This document shows positions 1 to 10,096 of a stretch of 64,000 nucleotides of DNA, piece by piece. Source of the DNA: Mesorhizobium sp. Root157 (lineage in GTDB: Bacteria > Pseudomonadota > Alphaproteobacteria > Rhizobiales > Rhizobiaceae); NCBI RefSeq assembly GCF_001427385.1, contig NZ_LMGJ01000001.1, positions 428,377-492,376 of the forward strand. The letters run 5' to 3'. A program made the position numbers and the translations under genes. Under the pieces are notes generated by a model. It saw only the letters and a program-made list of their open reading frames with translations, had not been told where the DNA came from and searched no databases. Each line of letters opens with the position of its first letter. Position 1 is the stretch's first letter.

Positions 1-430
1 AAAGGTTTGCCTCGGCAAGCAGCTTCGCGGCTGCCGGAGCCGGCGGCATGGTGCGCGCTTCGATTGGCGTATCGCCAGCGATCTTGGCGCCCTGGGCGGC
101 CGCTTCCTTGGTTGTCGAAGCCGCAGTCGGTGCCGACGCTTGCGCCACGGCCGTTTCCTGCCTGGGCTCGGGCGCTGCGGATTTGCCTGCGCCGCCGCCG
201 GCAATGGTGCCGAGCAAAGCCCCGACGGCGACGGTCTCGCCTTCCTTCACCGCGATTTCGGCAAGGGTTCCCGCAGCGGACGCCGGAACTTCGATGGTCA
301 CCTTGTCGGTTTCGAGTTCGACCAGCGGCTCGTCCATGGCGATGGCGTCGCCGACCTTCTTGAACCACTTGCCGATGGTCGCTTCGGATACGGATTCGCC
401 GAGAGTGGGAACGCGGATTTCAGTAGCCAT
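1..430 (-). CDS. sucB: Dihydrolipoamide succinyltransferase, E2 of 2-oxoglutarate dehydrogenase (N-terminal part only)
   Basis: Partial: the gene runs off the left edge and about 143 residues are visible. The N-terminus (MATEIRVPTLGESVSEA) is the lipoyl domain. The lipoylated lysine sits in ETDKVTIEV near residue 43. A flexible Ala/Pro-rich linker follows, starting near residue 85. The visible end (AAAKLLAEANL) is the start of the E1/E3-binding domain. E2 carries succinyl groups from SucA to CoA in the cytoplasmic 2-oxoglutarate dehydrogenase complex. It starts 31 bp after the sucA stop and is probably co-transcribed with it. The catalytic domain lies outside the window. Confidence 0.95.
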   Translation of the reverse strand, partial: MATEIRVPTLGESVSEATIGKWFKKVGDAIAMDEPLVELETDKVTIEVPASAAGTLAEIAVKEGETVAVGALLGTIAGGGAGKSAAPEPRQETAVAQASAPTAASTTKEAAAQGAKIAGDTPIEARTMPPAPAAAKLLAEANL

Positions 431-461
431 TTTGCCTGTCCGTTCTTTCTCTTCCAGATTC

Positions 462-3455
462 TTATTCGCCGAGCGCGTCTTCGAGCAGGGCGGCGAGTTG
501 CGCCAGATGCTTCGACATCAGGCCGGTTGCCGGGGAAGCGGCAGCGGGACGGCCAGTGTAGCGTACCCGCTGGTACTTGGCGTCGATATGAGCCAGCACC
601 CATTCCAGATAAGGATCGATGAACGACCAGGCGCCCATGTTCTTGGGCTCCTCCTGGCACCACACCATCTGGGCCCCGCGGAAGCGAGACAGTTCGGTGA
701 TCAGCGCCTTGGCCGGGAACGGATAAAGCTGCTCGACGCGCAGCAGATAGATATCGTTGATGCCCCGCTTCTCGCGTTCTTCGAGAAGGTCGTAGTAGAC
801 CTTGCCGGTGCACAAGACGACGCGGCGGATCTTGGAGTCCTTCACCAGCCGCACGAGATCGCTGCCACTGCCAGCCGACTGCGCATCATCCCACAACAGG
901 CGATGGAAAGCGCTTTCGCCCGACATTTCCGACAAGCTCGACACCGCCCGCTTGTGACGCAGCAGCGACTTCGGCGTCATCAGGATCAGCGGCTTGCGGA
1001 AATCACGCTTCAACTGACGCCGGAGAACATGGAAATAGTTCGACGGCGTGGTTGGATAGACCACCTGCATGTTGTCTTCGGCACAAAGTTGCAGGAAGCG
1101 CTCTAGGCGGGCGGAGGAGTGTTCCGGTCCCTGCCCTTCGTAGCCGTGCGGCAGAAGGCAAACGAGACCAGACATGCGCAGCCACTTGCGCTCGCCCGAC
1201 GAGATGAACTGGTCGAACACCACTTGGGCACCGTTGGCAAAGTCGCCGAACTGCGCTTCCCACAAGGTGAGAGCCTTGGGCGCGGCCAGCGAATAGCCGT
1301 ATTCGAAGCCAAGCACGGCCTCTTCCGACAGCATCGAGTTGATCACCTCATAGCCGGCTTGCGCCGCCGAGAGACTGTTGAGCGGAATGTAGCGGGTTTC
1401 ATCCTTCTGGTCGTAAAGCACAGAGTGGCGCTGCGAGAAGGTGCCGCGTTCGGAATCCTGGCCGGATAGCCGCACCGGGTTGCCATCGAGCAAAATGGCG
1501 CCAAAAGCCAGAGCTTCGGCGGTTGCCCAGTCGATGCCCTCGCCCGACTCGATGGCGTTGCGGCGGTTATCGAGGAAACGCTGGATCGTCCTGTGCGCCT
1601 CGAAGCCCTTCGGCACCTCGGTCAGCTTCTTGCCGATCTCCTTCAACGTCTTCACCGGCACGGCGGTCTTGCCGCGCCGCTGTTCGTCCTGATTGTCCGC
1701 GGTGCGCAGGCCCGACCAGGCCCCGTCAAGCCAGTCGGCCTTGTTAGGCTTGTAGGACTGGCCGCTTTCGAACTCCTGCTCGAGATGCTCGCGCCAGTCG
1801 GCCTTCATCTTGTCGAATTCGGCCTGGGTGATGTGGCCTTCGGCGATCAGGCGTTCGGCATAAAGCTGCACCGTGGTCTTGTGAGCGCGGATTGCACGGT
1901 ACATGTTCGGCTGGGTGAACGCCGGCTCGTCGCCCTCGTTGTGGCCGAAGCGGCGGTAGCAGAACATGTCCACCACCACCGGCTTGTGGAATTTCATGCG
2001 GAACTCGGTCGCAACCTTGGCGGCATGCACCACGGCTTCCGGGTCGTCGCCGTTGACGTGGAAGATCGGCGCTTCGATCATCTTGGCAACATCGGACGGA
2101 TAAGGCGACGAGCGCGAGAAGCGCGGATTGGTCGTAAACCCGATCTGGTTGTTGATGATGAAATGCAAGGTGCCGGCAACGCGATGGCCGCGCAAGCCTG
2201 ACAGGCCGAGAATTTCGGCGATGACGCCCTGGCCGGCAAAAGCCGCATCGCCATGAAGAAGCAACGGCAGCACCTTGGCGCGCTCCTCCAGCGGCACGAT
2301 CGCCTCGCGGGCACGCCCGTAGAGTTGGTCCTGCTTGGCGCGCGCCTTGCCCATCACCACGGGATCGACGATCTCGAGATGCGAGGGGTTGGCGGTCAGC
2401 GACAGATGCACCTTGTTGCCGTCGAATTCCCGGTCCGACGATGCGCCGAGGTGATACTTCACGTCGCCCGAGCCTTCGACATCGTCGGGGGCATAGGAGC
2501 CGCCCTTGAACTCGTGGAAGATGGCCCGGTGCGGCTTCGCCATCACCTGGCTGAGCACGTTGAGACGCCCGCGATGGGCCATGCCCAGCACGATCTCCTT
2601 CATGCCGAGTTGGCCGCCGCGCTTGACGATCTGTTCAAGTGCCGGGATCAGCGACTCGCCGCCATCGAGGCCGAAGCGCTTGGTGCCCTTGTACTTGACG
2701 TCGATAAACTGTTCGAAGCCCTCGGCTTCGATCAGCTTCAGCAGGATCGCCTTCTTGCCTTCGGCGGTGAACGAGATTTCCTTGTCGGTACCTTCGATAC
2801 GTTCCTGAATCCAGGCCTTCTCTTCGGGATCCGAGATGTGCATGAATTCGACGCCGAGCGTCGAGCAATAGGTGCGGGTGAGAATTTCCAGCATCTGCCG
2901 GACGGTGCCGAACTCAAGTCCAAGCACATTGTCGAGGAAGATCGGCCGGTCGAAGTCGGCCTCGGTGAAGCCGTAGTTCTGCGGCGACAACTCGTTGTAG
3001 TCTTCGAGTTCGCCGGCAATTCCGAGCGGATCGAGCTTGGCGTGAAGATGGCCGCGCATGCGAAAGGCGCGGATCATCATGATCGCGTGAACGGAATCGC
3101 GTGTCGCCTGATGCACGTCGGTCTCGGAAAGCGCTGTCCCGTCGACGACCGCCTTTTCCTTGACCTTCTTCTCGATGACCTTCTCGACCAGGCCCCAATT
3201 GCCGTCGAGCGCCGAAATCAGTTCGCCATTGGCCTGCAGCGGCCAGGACGGCTTCGCCCAGGAAGCGCCCCGGGCATTCTTCCTGACGTCAGCGGCATCG
3301 TCCTTCAGCGCTGCGAAGAAGTCCTGCCATTCCGGGTCCACGGAGGCGGGATCGTCTTCATAGGCCGCATGCAGGGCTTCGATATAGTCGGCATTGCCGC
3401 CATAAAGGAAGGATGTGAGGGAGAATTGGTCGTTGGTTTGATCTTGTCTCGCCAT
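462..3455 (-). CDS. sucA: 2-oxoglutarate dehydrogenase E1 component
   Basis: About 997 residues, the usual length for rhizobial SucA. This thiamine diphosphate enzyme decarboxylates 2-oxoglutarate and transfers the succinyl group to the E2 lipoyl arm. Family features are the N-terminal FLYGGNADYIEALHAAY helix, GMAHRGRLNVL, the ThDP/Mg loop HGDAAFAGQG and NNQIGFTTNP. The start chosen is the ATG of MARQDQTND. The reading frame stays open upstream to a GTG at 3545, which would add 30 residues that do not resemble the family. The only good Shine-Dalgarno (AAGGAG, 3482-3487) is 26 nt from this ATG, with a palindrome between them (see findings). It lies downstream of sucD in the mdh-sucCDAB run. 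Confidence 0.96.
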   Translation of the reverse strand: MARQDQTNDQFSLTSFLYGGNADYIEALHAAYEDDPASVDPEWQDFFAALKDDAADVRKNARGASWAKPSWPLQANGELISALDGNWGLVEKVIEKKVKEKAVVDGTALSETDVHQATRDSVHAIMMIRAFRMRGHLHAKLDPLGIAGELEDYNELSPQNYGFTEADFDRPIFLDNVLGLEFGTVRQMLEILTRTYCSTLGVEFMHISDPEEKAWIQERIEGTDKEISFTAEGKKAILLKLIEAEGFEQFIDVKYKGTKRFGLDGGESLIPALEQIVKRGGQLGMKEIVLGMAHRGRLNVLSQVMAKPHRAIFHEFKGGSYAPDDVEGSGDVKYHLGASSDREFDGNKVHLSLTANPSHLEIVDPVVMGKARAKQDQLYGRAREAIVPLEERAKVLPLLLHGDAAFAGQGVIAEILGLSGLRGHRVAGTLHFIINNQIGFTTNPRFSRSSPYPSDVAKMIEAPIFHVNGDDPEAVVHAAKVATEFRMKFHKPVVVDMFCYRRFGHNEGDEPAFTQPNMYRAIRAHKTTVQLYAERLIAEGHITQAEFDKMKADWREHLEQEFESGQSYKPNKADWLDGAWSGLRTADNQDEQRRGKTAVPVKTLKEIGKKLTEVPKGFEAHRTIQRFLDNRRNAIESGEGIDWATAEALAFGAILLDGNPVRLSGQDSERGTFSQRHSVLYDQKDETRYIPLNSLSAAQAGYEVINSMLSEEAVLGFEYGYSLAAPKALTLWEAQFGDFANGAQVVFDQFISSGERKWLRMSGLVCLLPHGYEGQGPEHSSARLERFLQLCAEDNMQVVYPTTPSNYFHVLRRQLKRDFRKPLILMTPKSLLRHKRAVSSLSEMSGESAFHRLLWDDAQSAGSGSDLVRLVKDSKIRRVVLCTGKVYYDLLEEREKRGINDIYLLRVEQLYPFPAKALITELSRFRGAQMVWCQEEPKNMGAWSFIDPYLEWVLAHIDAKYQRVRYTGRPAAASPATGLMSKHLAQLAALLEDALGE

Positions 3456-3464
3456 GTCGCGCTC

Positions 3465-3479
3465 GAAGCCTGAGGCTTC
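3465..3479 (-). other. Hairpin between the sucA Shine-Dalgarno and its start codon
   Basis: Perfect 7-bp inverted repeat GAAGCCT-G-AGGCTTC. It lies between AAGGAG (3482-3487) and the sucA ATG (3455). Folding it out would shorten the SD-to-ATG spacing from 26 nt to about 11 nt. The palindrome is seen in the sequence; its role in initiation is inferred. Confidence 0.45.
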
Positions 3480-3560
3480 ATCTCCTTGCGTTTGCGGCAC
3501 CGCCGCCCCATGCCTTGCGGCCGTTGCCGCCTTGTCTACGTCCACCCTTCCTGGTTGTAC

Positions 3561-3588
3561 CGCGCCGGGTGCAGGACCGCCCGGCGCG
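3561..3588 (-). other. Intercistronic hairpin between sucD and sucA
   Basis: Perfect 9-bp stem CGCGCCGGG / CCCGGCGCG with a 10-nt loop, directly after the sucD stop. No T-run follows on the minus strand, so it does not look like a classical terminator. It may stabilise the upstream sucCD message or act in processing. Confidence 0.45.
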
Positions 3589-3592
3589 TCGA

Positions 3593-4489
3593 TCAGCCTT
3601 TGATCGCTTCGACCAGAGTCGTTCCCAAACGTGCGGGTGATGGCGAAACCTTGATGCCGGCCGCTTCCATCGCGGCGATCTTGTCTTCCGCCCCGCCCTT
3701 GCCACCGGAGATTACGGCACCGGCATGGCCCATGGTGCGGCCGGGAGGTGCCGTACGCCCGGCGATGAAGCCGGCCATCGGCTTGCTGCGCCCGCGCTTG
3801 GCCTCATCCTTGAGGAACTGGGCCGCATCTTCTTCGGCCGAGCCGCCGATTTCGCCGATCATGATGATCGACTTGGTCTCGTCGTCGGCCAAAAACATTT
3901 CGAGCATGTCGATGAACTCGGTACCCTTCACCGGATCGCCGCCGATACCGACGGCCGTCGATTGGCCAAGGCCCGCATTGGTGGTCTGGAACACCGCCTC
4001 ATAGGTAAGGGTTCCGGAGCGGGAAACAACGCCGACCGAGCCCTTCTTGAAGATGTTGGCCGGCATGATGCCGATCTTGCACTGGTCCGGCGTGACGATG
4101 CCGGGGCAGTTTGGTCCGATGAGCCGCGACTTCGAGCGGTCGAGCCGCGCCTTGACCTTGACCATATCCATCACCGGAATGCCTTCGGTGATGCACACGA
4201 TCAGCGGGATTTCGGCCTCGATCGCCTCGATGATCGCGGCCGCAGCGCCCGCTGGCGGAACATAGACGACGGACGCGTTGGCACCGGTTTTTGCCTTGCC
4301 TTCCGCAACGGTGGCGAAGATCGGCAACGGCGCGCTGCCGTCCCATGTCTCACCGCCCTTCTTCGGGTGGATGCCGCCCACCATCTGGGTGCCGTGATAG
4401 GCGAGCGCCTGTTCGGTATGGAACGAGCCGGTCTTGCCGGTCAGGCCCTGAACGAGAATTTTGGTATTCTTGTCGATGAGAATGGACAT
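3593..4489 (-). CDS. sucD: Succinyl-CoA synthetase (ADP-forming) alpha subunit
   Basis: 298 residues, full length for the family. With SucC it converts succinyl-CoA to succinate with substrate-level phosphorylation. The N-terminal CoA-binding Rossmann part has [15 protein letters not shown] and GGIHPKKGG. The phosphorylated catalytic histidine is in [17 protein letters not shown] near residue 246. It starts 4 bp after the sucC stop, so the subunits are probably translationally coupled. A strong hairpin and a 137-bp gap separate it from sucA. Confidence 0.97.
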   Translation of the reverse strand: MSILIDKNTKILVQGLTGKTGSFHTEQALAYHGTQMVGGIHPKKGGETWDGSAPLPIFATVAEGKAKTGANASVVYVPPAGAAAAIIEAIEAEIPLIVCITEGIPVMDMVKVKARLDRSKSRLIGPNCPGIVTPDQCKIGIMPANIFKKGSVGVVSRSGTLTYEAVFQTTNAGLGQSTAVGIGGDPVKGTEFIDMLEMFLADDETKSIIMIGEIGGSAEEDAAQFLKDEAKRGRSKPMAGFIAGRTAPPGRTMGHAGAVISGGKGGAEDKIAAMEAAGIKVSPSPARLGTTLVEAIKG

Positions 4490-4493
4490 ACGC

Positions 4494-5690
4494 TCAGTTT
4501 CCCTTCACCGCCGAGACGATCTTCTTGGCGGCGTCATCGAGATCGTCGGCCGAAATGACGTTGAGGCCGCTCTCGTTGATGATCTTCTTGCCAAGGGCGA
4601 CGTTGGTGCCTTCGAGACGCACCACCAGCGGAACCTTGAGCCCGACTTCCTTGACCGCCGCGACCACGCCCTCGGCGATGACGTCGCATTTCATGATGCC
4701 GCCGAAGATGTTGACGAGGATGCCCTTCACGGCTGGATCGGCGGTGATGATCTTGAACGCAGCCGTCACTTTTTCCTTGGTCGCGCCGCCGCCGACATCG
4801 AGGAAGTTAGCCGGCTCGGCTCCATAGAGCTTGATGATGTCCATGGTCGCCATGGCAAGACCCGCGCCGTTGACCATGCAGCCGATATTGCCGTCGAGAG
4901 CCACATAGGCGAGGTCATACTTCGATGCCTCGATCTCCTTTTCGTCCTCTTCCGTGGTGTCGCGAAGCTCGACCACGTCCGGGTGACGGAACAGCGCGTT
5001 GTTGTCGAACGACACCTTGGCGTCGAGCACGCGCAGCCTGCCGTTCTTCATGACGATCAGCGGATTGACCTCGAGCAGGCTCATGTCTTTTTCGACGAAG
5101 GCCCTGTAGAGCAGCGGGAACAGTGTCTCGCCGTCCTTTGCCGCCTCGCCATCGAGCTTCAGCGCGGCATTGAGCTTCTTCACGTCATCGGCGGCGACGC
5201 CCTTTTCCGGGTTGATCGCCACGGTGACGATCTTCTCCGGCGTGTCGTGCGCCACAGTCTCAATGTCCATGCCGCCCTCGGTCGATACGACGAAGGCGAC
5301 GCGCCCGACCGTGCGGTCGACCAGCAGCGACAGGTAAAGTTCGCGGGCGATGTCGGCGCCGTCCTCGATATAGAGACGGTTGACCTGCTTGCCGGCGGGG
5401 CCGGTCTGCTTGGTGACCAGCGTCGAGCCCAGCATCTCGTTGACGTTGGCGACCACCTCGGCCACCGACTTCGACAGGCGAACGCCGCCCTTGGCGTCCG
5501 CGGGCAGTTCCTTGAACTTGCCCTTGCCGCGGCCACCGGCGTGGATCTGGCTCTTCACGACATAAAGCGGGCCGGGCAGCGCCTTGGCGGCAGCTTCCGC
5601 TTCGCTTGCCTTGAATACCGGCACGCCATCGGCAACCGGGGCGCCGAAACCTTTCAGGAGCTGCTTGCCCTGATACTCATGAATGTTCAT
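4494..5690 (-). CDS. sucC: Succinyl-CoA synthetase (ADP-forming) beta subunit
   Basis: 398 residues. The N-terminal ATP-grasp domain starts [16 protein letters not shown] and has the nucleotide-binding [14 protein letters not shown] near residue 46. The C-terminal half has the ligase motifs [15 protein letters not shown] and [10 protein letters not shown]. It forms the nucleotide and succinate site of the SucCD complex. A GGAG lies 10 nt before the ATG. It sits 15 bp downstream of mdh and 4 bp upstream of sucD, in the standard rhizobial TCA order. Confidence 0.97.
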   Translation of the reverse strand: MNIHEYQGKQLLKGFGAPVADGVPVFKASEAEAAAKALPGPLYVVKSQIHAGGRGKGKFKELPADAKGGVRLSKSVAEVVANVNEMLGSTLVTKQTGPAGKQVNRLYIEDGADIARELYLSLLVDRTVGRVAFVVSTEGGMDIETVAHDTPEKIVTVAINPEKGVAADDVKKLNAALKLDGEAAKDGETLFPLLYRAFVEKDMSLLEVNPLIVMKNGRLRVLDAKVSFDNNALFRHPDVVELRDTTEEDEKEIEASKYDLAYVALDGNIGCMVNGAGLAMATMDIIKLYGAEPANFLDVGGGATKEKVTAAFKIITADPAVKGILVNIFGGIMKCDVIAEGVVAAVKEVGLKVPLVVRLEGTNVALGKKIINESGLNVISADDLDDAAKKIVSAVKGN

Positions 5691-5705
5691 TCGACGTGGC
5701 TCCGA

Positions 5706-6791
<1,086 letters not shown>

Positions 6792-6827
6792 TCAAACGAT
6801 TATTTCCACGCCTGAAATTTCAATCGG

Positions 6828-6858
6828 TTATAAATGGTTTGAGTTACGTAAACGTCAA
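6828..6858 (-). promoter_or_regulatory. Candidate sigma70-type promoter for mdh
   Basis: Reading the minus strand, TTGACG at 6858-6853 is followed 19 nt later by TTATAA (18 nt for TTTATA). This is the most AT-rich part of the zapE-mdh gap, about 155 bp upstream of the mdh ATG. The match is by eye and the spacing is slightly long. Confidence 0.35.
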
Positions 6859-6897
6859 AATATTTCGTCGAGCGCGACGATTTTGACCTCTTTGGGG

Positions 6898-8115
6898 CTA
6901 GGTCGCCCGCTCTTCGACCGGGGTCGCCTCTGGTCCGTTGCCGTTGCCGGCGTTGTGCCGCTCGGCCCACGCCTCCAGCCAGTCGCGGCTTTGCATTTCG
7001 ATGAGTCTTGAAGACGTGCGGTCGAACTCGAAAGCTTCGGTGACGCCGGCGCGGCCCGCATAAAGCTTGTCCGGGCGATCTTCGGCGCTGACAACGAGGC
7101 GCTTGTGCGTATCGTAGAGGGTGTCGATCAAAAGAATGAAGCGCTTGGTGGGATTGCGCCGGGTCTGATCGAGCACTGGCACGCGGTCGATGAAAATCGT
7201 GTCGAAGCGTTCGGCGATGGCCAGATAGTCGCGCGCACCGAGCGGAGCATCGCAAAGTTCGGCAAACGAGAAACGGGCAGCCCGCTCGACGGCGCGGGGC
7301 ACATCCACGGTACGGCCCTTGATCTTTATCGCCACGGCTTTCTCGGGCTGGTCTTCGGTCATTGCCGCCCATGCCGTATCGAGCGCCGCGTCGGCGGCTG
7401 CGTCGGCCGGCGTCACATAGACCGGAAGGCTGTTCAGCTTTTCCAGCCGATAGTCCCTGTCACTGTCCAACCCCAGCACTTCTGTGTGCCGTTGCAGAAT
7501 GCTGATGAACGGCAGGAAGAGTTGCCGGTTCAGCCCGTCGCGGTAAAGGTCGGCTGGCGCGACGTTCGACGTGGCCACCAGCACGACGCCATTATCAAAC
7601 AGCGCCGAAAACAGGCGCGACAGGATCATCGCGTCGGCGATATCGGTGACGGTGAATTCATCGAAGCACAAAACCCAGGCTTCGTCGGCCAGAGCGCGCG
7701 CCACCGGCGCGATTGGGTCGTCTTCCTTGACCGAGCCGTTCTTGCGCGCATGCCGGTGTCTCTGGATGCGGTCGTGGACATCGGCCATGAAGTCGTTGAA
7801 ATGCGCGCGGCGTTTGCGCCTAACCGGCAAAAGCTCGAAGAACATGTCCATCAGCATGGTTTTGCCGCGCCCGACGCCGCCATGGATATAGAGGCCTTTG
7901 ACCGGCTCGCGCGTCTCGCGCTTGCGCCCGAACAGCCAGCCGAGCGCGCTGGACTTTTGTGCGATCCGTTTTGCCGAAATAGTGTCGATCAGCTTGTCGA
8001 GCCGCGCTGCAATGCGCAACTGCTCGGCATCGCGGACCACGGCGCCGCTTTCGACCATGTGGTCGTAGCGCTGCCTGACGGTCGCGTGGGTCTGGAGGCC
8101 GTCACGCAGATGCAT
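6898..8115 (-). CDS. zapE: Cell division ATPase ZapE (AFG1-like)
   Basis: 405 residues, a P-loop AAA-like ATPase of the AFG1/YhcM family. Walker A is GGVGRGKTMLMD near residue 80, Walker B is LCFDEFTVTD, and the sensor segment is VLVATSNVAP. In E. coli the homologue associates with the Z ring; the mitochondrial relative AFG1 acts on respiratory proteins. The role here rests on family membership. It lies 31 bp downstream of omp19. Its position just upstream of mdh is common in rhizobia. The C-terminal 20 residues are low complexity. Confidence 0.92.
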   Translation of the reverse strand: MHLRDGLQTHATVRQRYDHMVESGAVVRDAEQLRIAARLDKLIDTISAKRIAQKSSALGWLFGRKRETREPVKGLYIHGGVGRGKTMLMDMFFELLPVRRKRRAHFNDFMADVHDRIQRHRHARKNGSVKEDDPIAPVARALADEAWVLCFDEFTVTDIADAMILSRLFSALFDNGVVLVATSNVAPADLYRDGLNRQLFLPFISILQRHTEVLGLDSDRDYRLEKLNSLPVYVTPADAAADAALDTAWAAMTEDQPEKAVAIKIKGRTVDVPRAVERAARFSFAELCDAPLGARDYLAIAERFDTIFIDRVPVLDQTRRNPTKRFILLIDTLYDTHKRLVVSAEDRPDKLYAGRAGVTEAFEFDRTSSRLIEMQSRDWLEAWAERHNAGNGNGPEATPVEERAT

Positions 8116-8146
8116 TTGTCTCTTCGCCGAATAAGCCCTATCCGGC

Positions 8147-8686
8147 TTAGCGTGTTAGCGAAATGGCTTGCCCATTGGAAGTCTGGCCATCGAATTTACC
8201 GCCGCCGGACGAATAGAGCCGGGCCAGCGTACCGCCGTCCTGATCATAGAGGGTGAGCTGCTTGCCGGCCACGTTCCATGATTTGACGCCATCGACTGGC
8301 GCCGGGCAGCGCAGCGGGCCGGCGCGGTAGCCTTGCCCGAACTTGGTCTGCGGGGTGGCGACCTTGCAGCTCTGGCCGGCGACATTGGCGGTCCAAACAC
8401 CCGCGACGCTTGACGCCGTGAGGTCGGCGGCGCCGACTGGCGCGCTGCCATCGGTGGGCAGCGATGCCACTTGCGTATTCTGCGGAGCCACCGGGAACTG
8501 CGACGGATCGGTCGGCGCCGGCGTAGCCGGCGGCGGCAACTGGCTGGACGATACGGTGCCCGAGGGTGAAGCCTGCAACGGCTCCGGCTGTGCCGAATCC
8601 ATGGAGGAAAAGCGCGTGCTGGAGCAACCGCTCGCCAGCAACACGGCTCCGAATGCGGCAATCAGACCGGTTCTCAAATATGCCAT
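8147..8686 (-). CDS. omp19: Outer membrane lipoprotein, Omp19/AprI-type protease inhibitor family
   Basis: 179 residues. It has a lipoprotein signal peptide with lipobox LLASGC (Cys near residue 20), then a Pro/Ser/Gln-rich spacer. A C-terminal beta-barrel domain follows (VWTANVAGQSCKVATPQTK, GQGYRAGPLRCP, LYSSGGGKFDGQT). The domain closely matches Brucella Omp19 from memory, a lipoprotein with protease-inhibitor activity. Two conserved cysteines can form the domain disulfide. The start is the ATG preceded by GGAGGT at 5-nt spacing. The frame is open far upstream, but that extension crosses the divergent DUF1328 gene and is not supported. Confidence 0.9.
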   Translation of the reverse strand: MAYLRTGLIAAFGAVLLASGCSSTRFSSMDSAQPEPLQASPSGTVSSSQLPPPATPAPTDPSQFPVAPQNTQVASLPTDGSAPVGAADLTASSVAGVWTANVAGQSCKVATPQTKFGQGYRAGPLRCPAPVDGVKSWNVAGKQLTLYDQDGGTLARLYSSGGGKFDGQTSNGQAISLTR

Positions 8687-8914
8687 CACAACCTCCACGG
8701 GACCACTCATGGCGCCGTTCAAAAAAATGAAGTGCCTCCCACCAAGATGGAGAAGGTGGCAGAATTTCAACCGGATATGGTTAAAATAGGGTTTTACCGA
8801 GAGATTTGTTGCAAATCGGCCGCAGTCTTGCGGTCTCGCGCGCCCGAAAAAGGGAACGCAACGGTGCGATACGCATTTTTCCAGACATGCATTCTGCGAT
8901 GTCGGAGCCTGCCC

Positions 8915-9076
8915 ATGATCAAATGGATTCTCATTCTCCTCATCGTCGCGGCAGCGGCGAGCCTGCTCGGCATGCCCGCCCTTGCCGGAGCCGCAGCGAC
9001 CGGAGCGCGTATCCTGATAGGCATCGTGCTGGTCATATTCCTGCTGGTGGTGCTTGGCCTTTTCGCCGTGACATGA
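8915..9076 (+). CDS. DUF1328 small membrane protein
   Basis: 53 residues starting MIKWILILLIVAAAASLLG. Two hydrophobic segments (about 3-20 and 29-50) are joined by a short Ala/Gly turn, as in the DUF1328 (YtjA-like) family of very small inner-membrane proteins. GGAG lies 6 nt upstream of the ATG. A longer in-frame start at 8732 exists, but its extra residues are not hydrophobic or conserved-looking. Divergent from omp19. Function unknown. Confidence 0.8.
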   Translation: MIKWILILLIVAAAASLLGMPALAGAAATGARILIGIVLVIFLLVVLGLFAVT

Positions 9077-9214
9077 GCCGGCCACCAGGGGTGGTTGCAC
9101 TGGTAATTCCCACCCGTTTCCGCCATATAGCGCCCAGTATTTGAATTTCGCAGTTCCGGACGGAAGACCGCCAGTCACTTTTCCGGGAACTGCCATGGCG
9201 GAAACAACGGATCG

Positions 9215-10096
9215 ATGGCAGGCGCGGCCCCCTTCGCCAGGATGAACGGCATTGGCAACGAGATCATCGTTGCCGATATGCGTGGTCGTGCGGACACTGT
9301 AACTCCAGCCGCCGCGCTGGTGCTCGATGCCAACCCGGCAACGAAATTCGATCAGATCATGGCGATCCATGACCCGAAGACGGCCGGGACCGACTACTAC
9401 ATCGCAATCCTCAACTCAGACGGAACGCCGGCCCAAGCCTGCGGCAACGGAACGCGCTGCGTCGTGCAGGCGCTGGCCGCCGAAACCGGCCGCAAGACCT
9501 TCACTTTCGAGACGCTTGCCGGCATCCTGAGCGCCACCGAGCATGCCGACGGGCAAATTTCCGTCGACATGGGAACGCCCCGTTTCGGTTGGCAGGATAT
9601 CCCGTTGGCCGAAGAATTCCGCGACACCCGCATGATCGAACTGCAGGTCGGGCCGATCGATGCACCGGTGCTGCACTCCCCCTCCGCCGTCTCGATGGGC
9701 AACCCGCACGCCATATTCTGGGTGGATCGGGATGTCTGGTCCTACGAACTCGACCGCTTCGGCCCGATGCTGGAAAATCATCCGCTGTTTCCCGAGCGGG
9801 CAAACATCACCATAGCCCAGGTGACCGGATCCGATGCATTGGCGATCCGCACCTGGGAACGGGGCGCCGGCCTCACCAGGGCTTGCGGTTCCGCCGCCTG
9901 TGCCGCGGCGGTTGCCGCAGCCCGCACGAGGCGAACCGGGCGAAGCGTCGATCTGACGGCGCCGGGAGGCCCGCTGCACGTCGAATGGCGCGAGGACGAC
10001 CATGTCGTCCTGACGGGCGCAGCCGAATGGGAGTTTTCGGGTACCTTCGATCCGGCCACGGGCGCATGGCAGCGCGACGCTGAAAGCGCGGCCTGA
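9215..10096 (+). CDS. dapF: Diaminopimelate epimerase
   Basis: 293 residues. It converts LL- to meso-diaminopimelate for lysine and peptidoglycan synthesis. Both catalytic cysteines are present: ACGNGTRC near residue 75 and TRACGSAAC near residue 225. The N-terminus ARMNGIGNE matches the family. Its stop overlaps the mtaB start by one base (TGATG), so the two are coupled. The Shine-Dalgarno is weak. dapF-mtaB-ftsY is a conserved rhizobial order. Confidence 0.97.
   Translation: MAGAAPFARMNGIGNEIIVADMRGRADTVTPAAALVLDANPATKFDQIMAIHDPKTAGTDYYIAILNSDGTPAQACGNGTRCVVQALAAETGRKTFTFETLAGILSATEHADGQISVDMGTPRFGWQDIPLAEEFRDTRMIELQVGPIDAPVLHSPSAVSMGNPHAIFWVDRDVWSYELDRFGPMLENHPLFPERANITIAQVTGSDALAIRTWERGAGLTRACGSAACAAAVAAARTRRTGRSVDLTAPGGPLHVEWREDDHVVLTGAAEWEFSGTFDPATGAWQRDAESAA

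Noticed and set aside
48..1106. 352-codon plus-strand open frame opposite sucB and sucA
   Set aside because: Crosses the boundary of two real genes on the other strand and has no family character.
3456..3545. Thirty-residue N-terminal extension of SucA from a GTG
   Set aside because: The extension does not look like SucA, which in rhizobia starts near MARQ. Kept only as an alternative.
8687..9370. Extension of the omp19 frame upstream to give about 400 residues
   Set aside because: It runs antisense through the DUF1328 gene. The lipoprotein signal and GGAGGT support the start at 8686.
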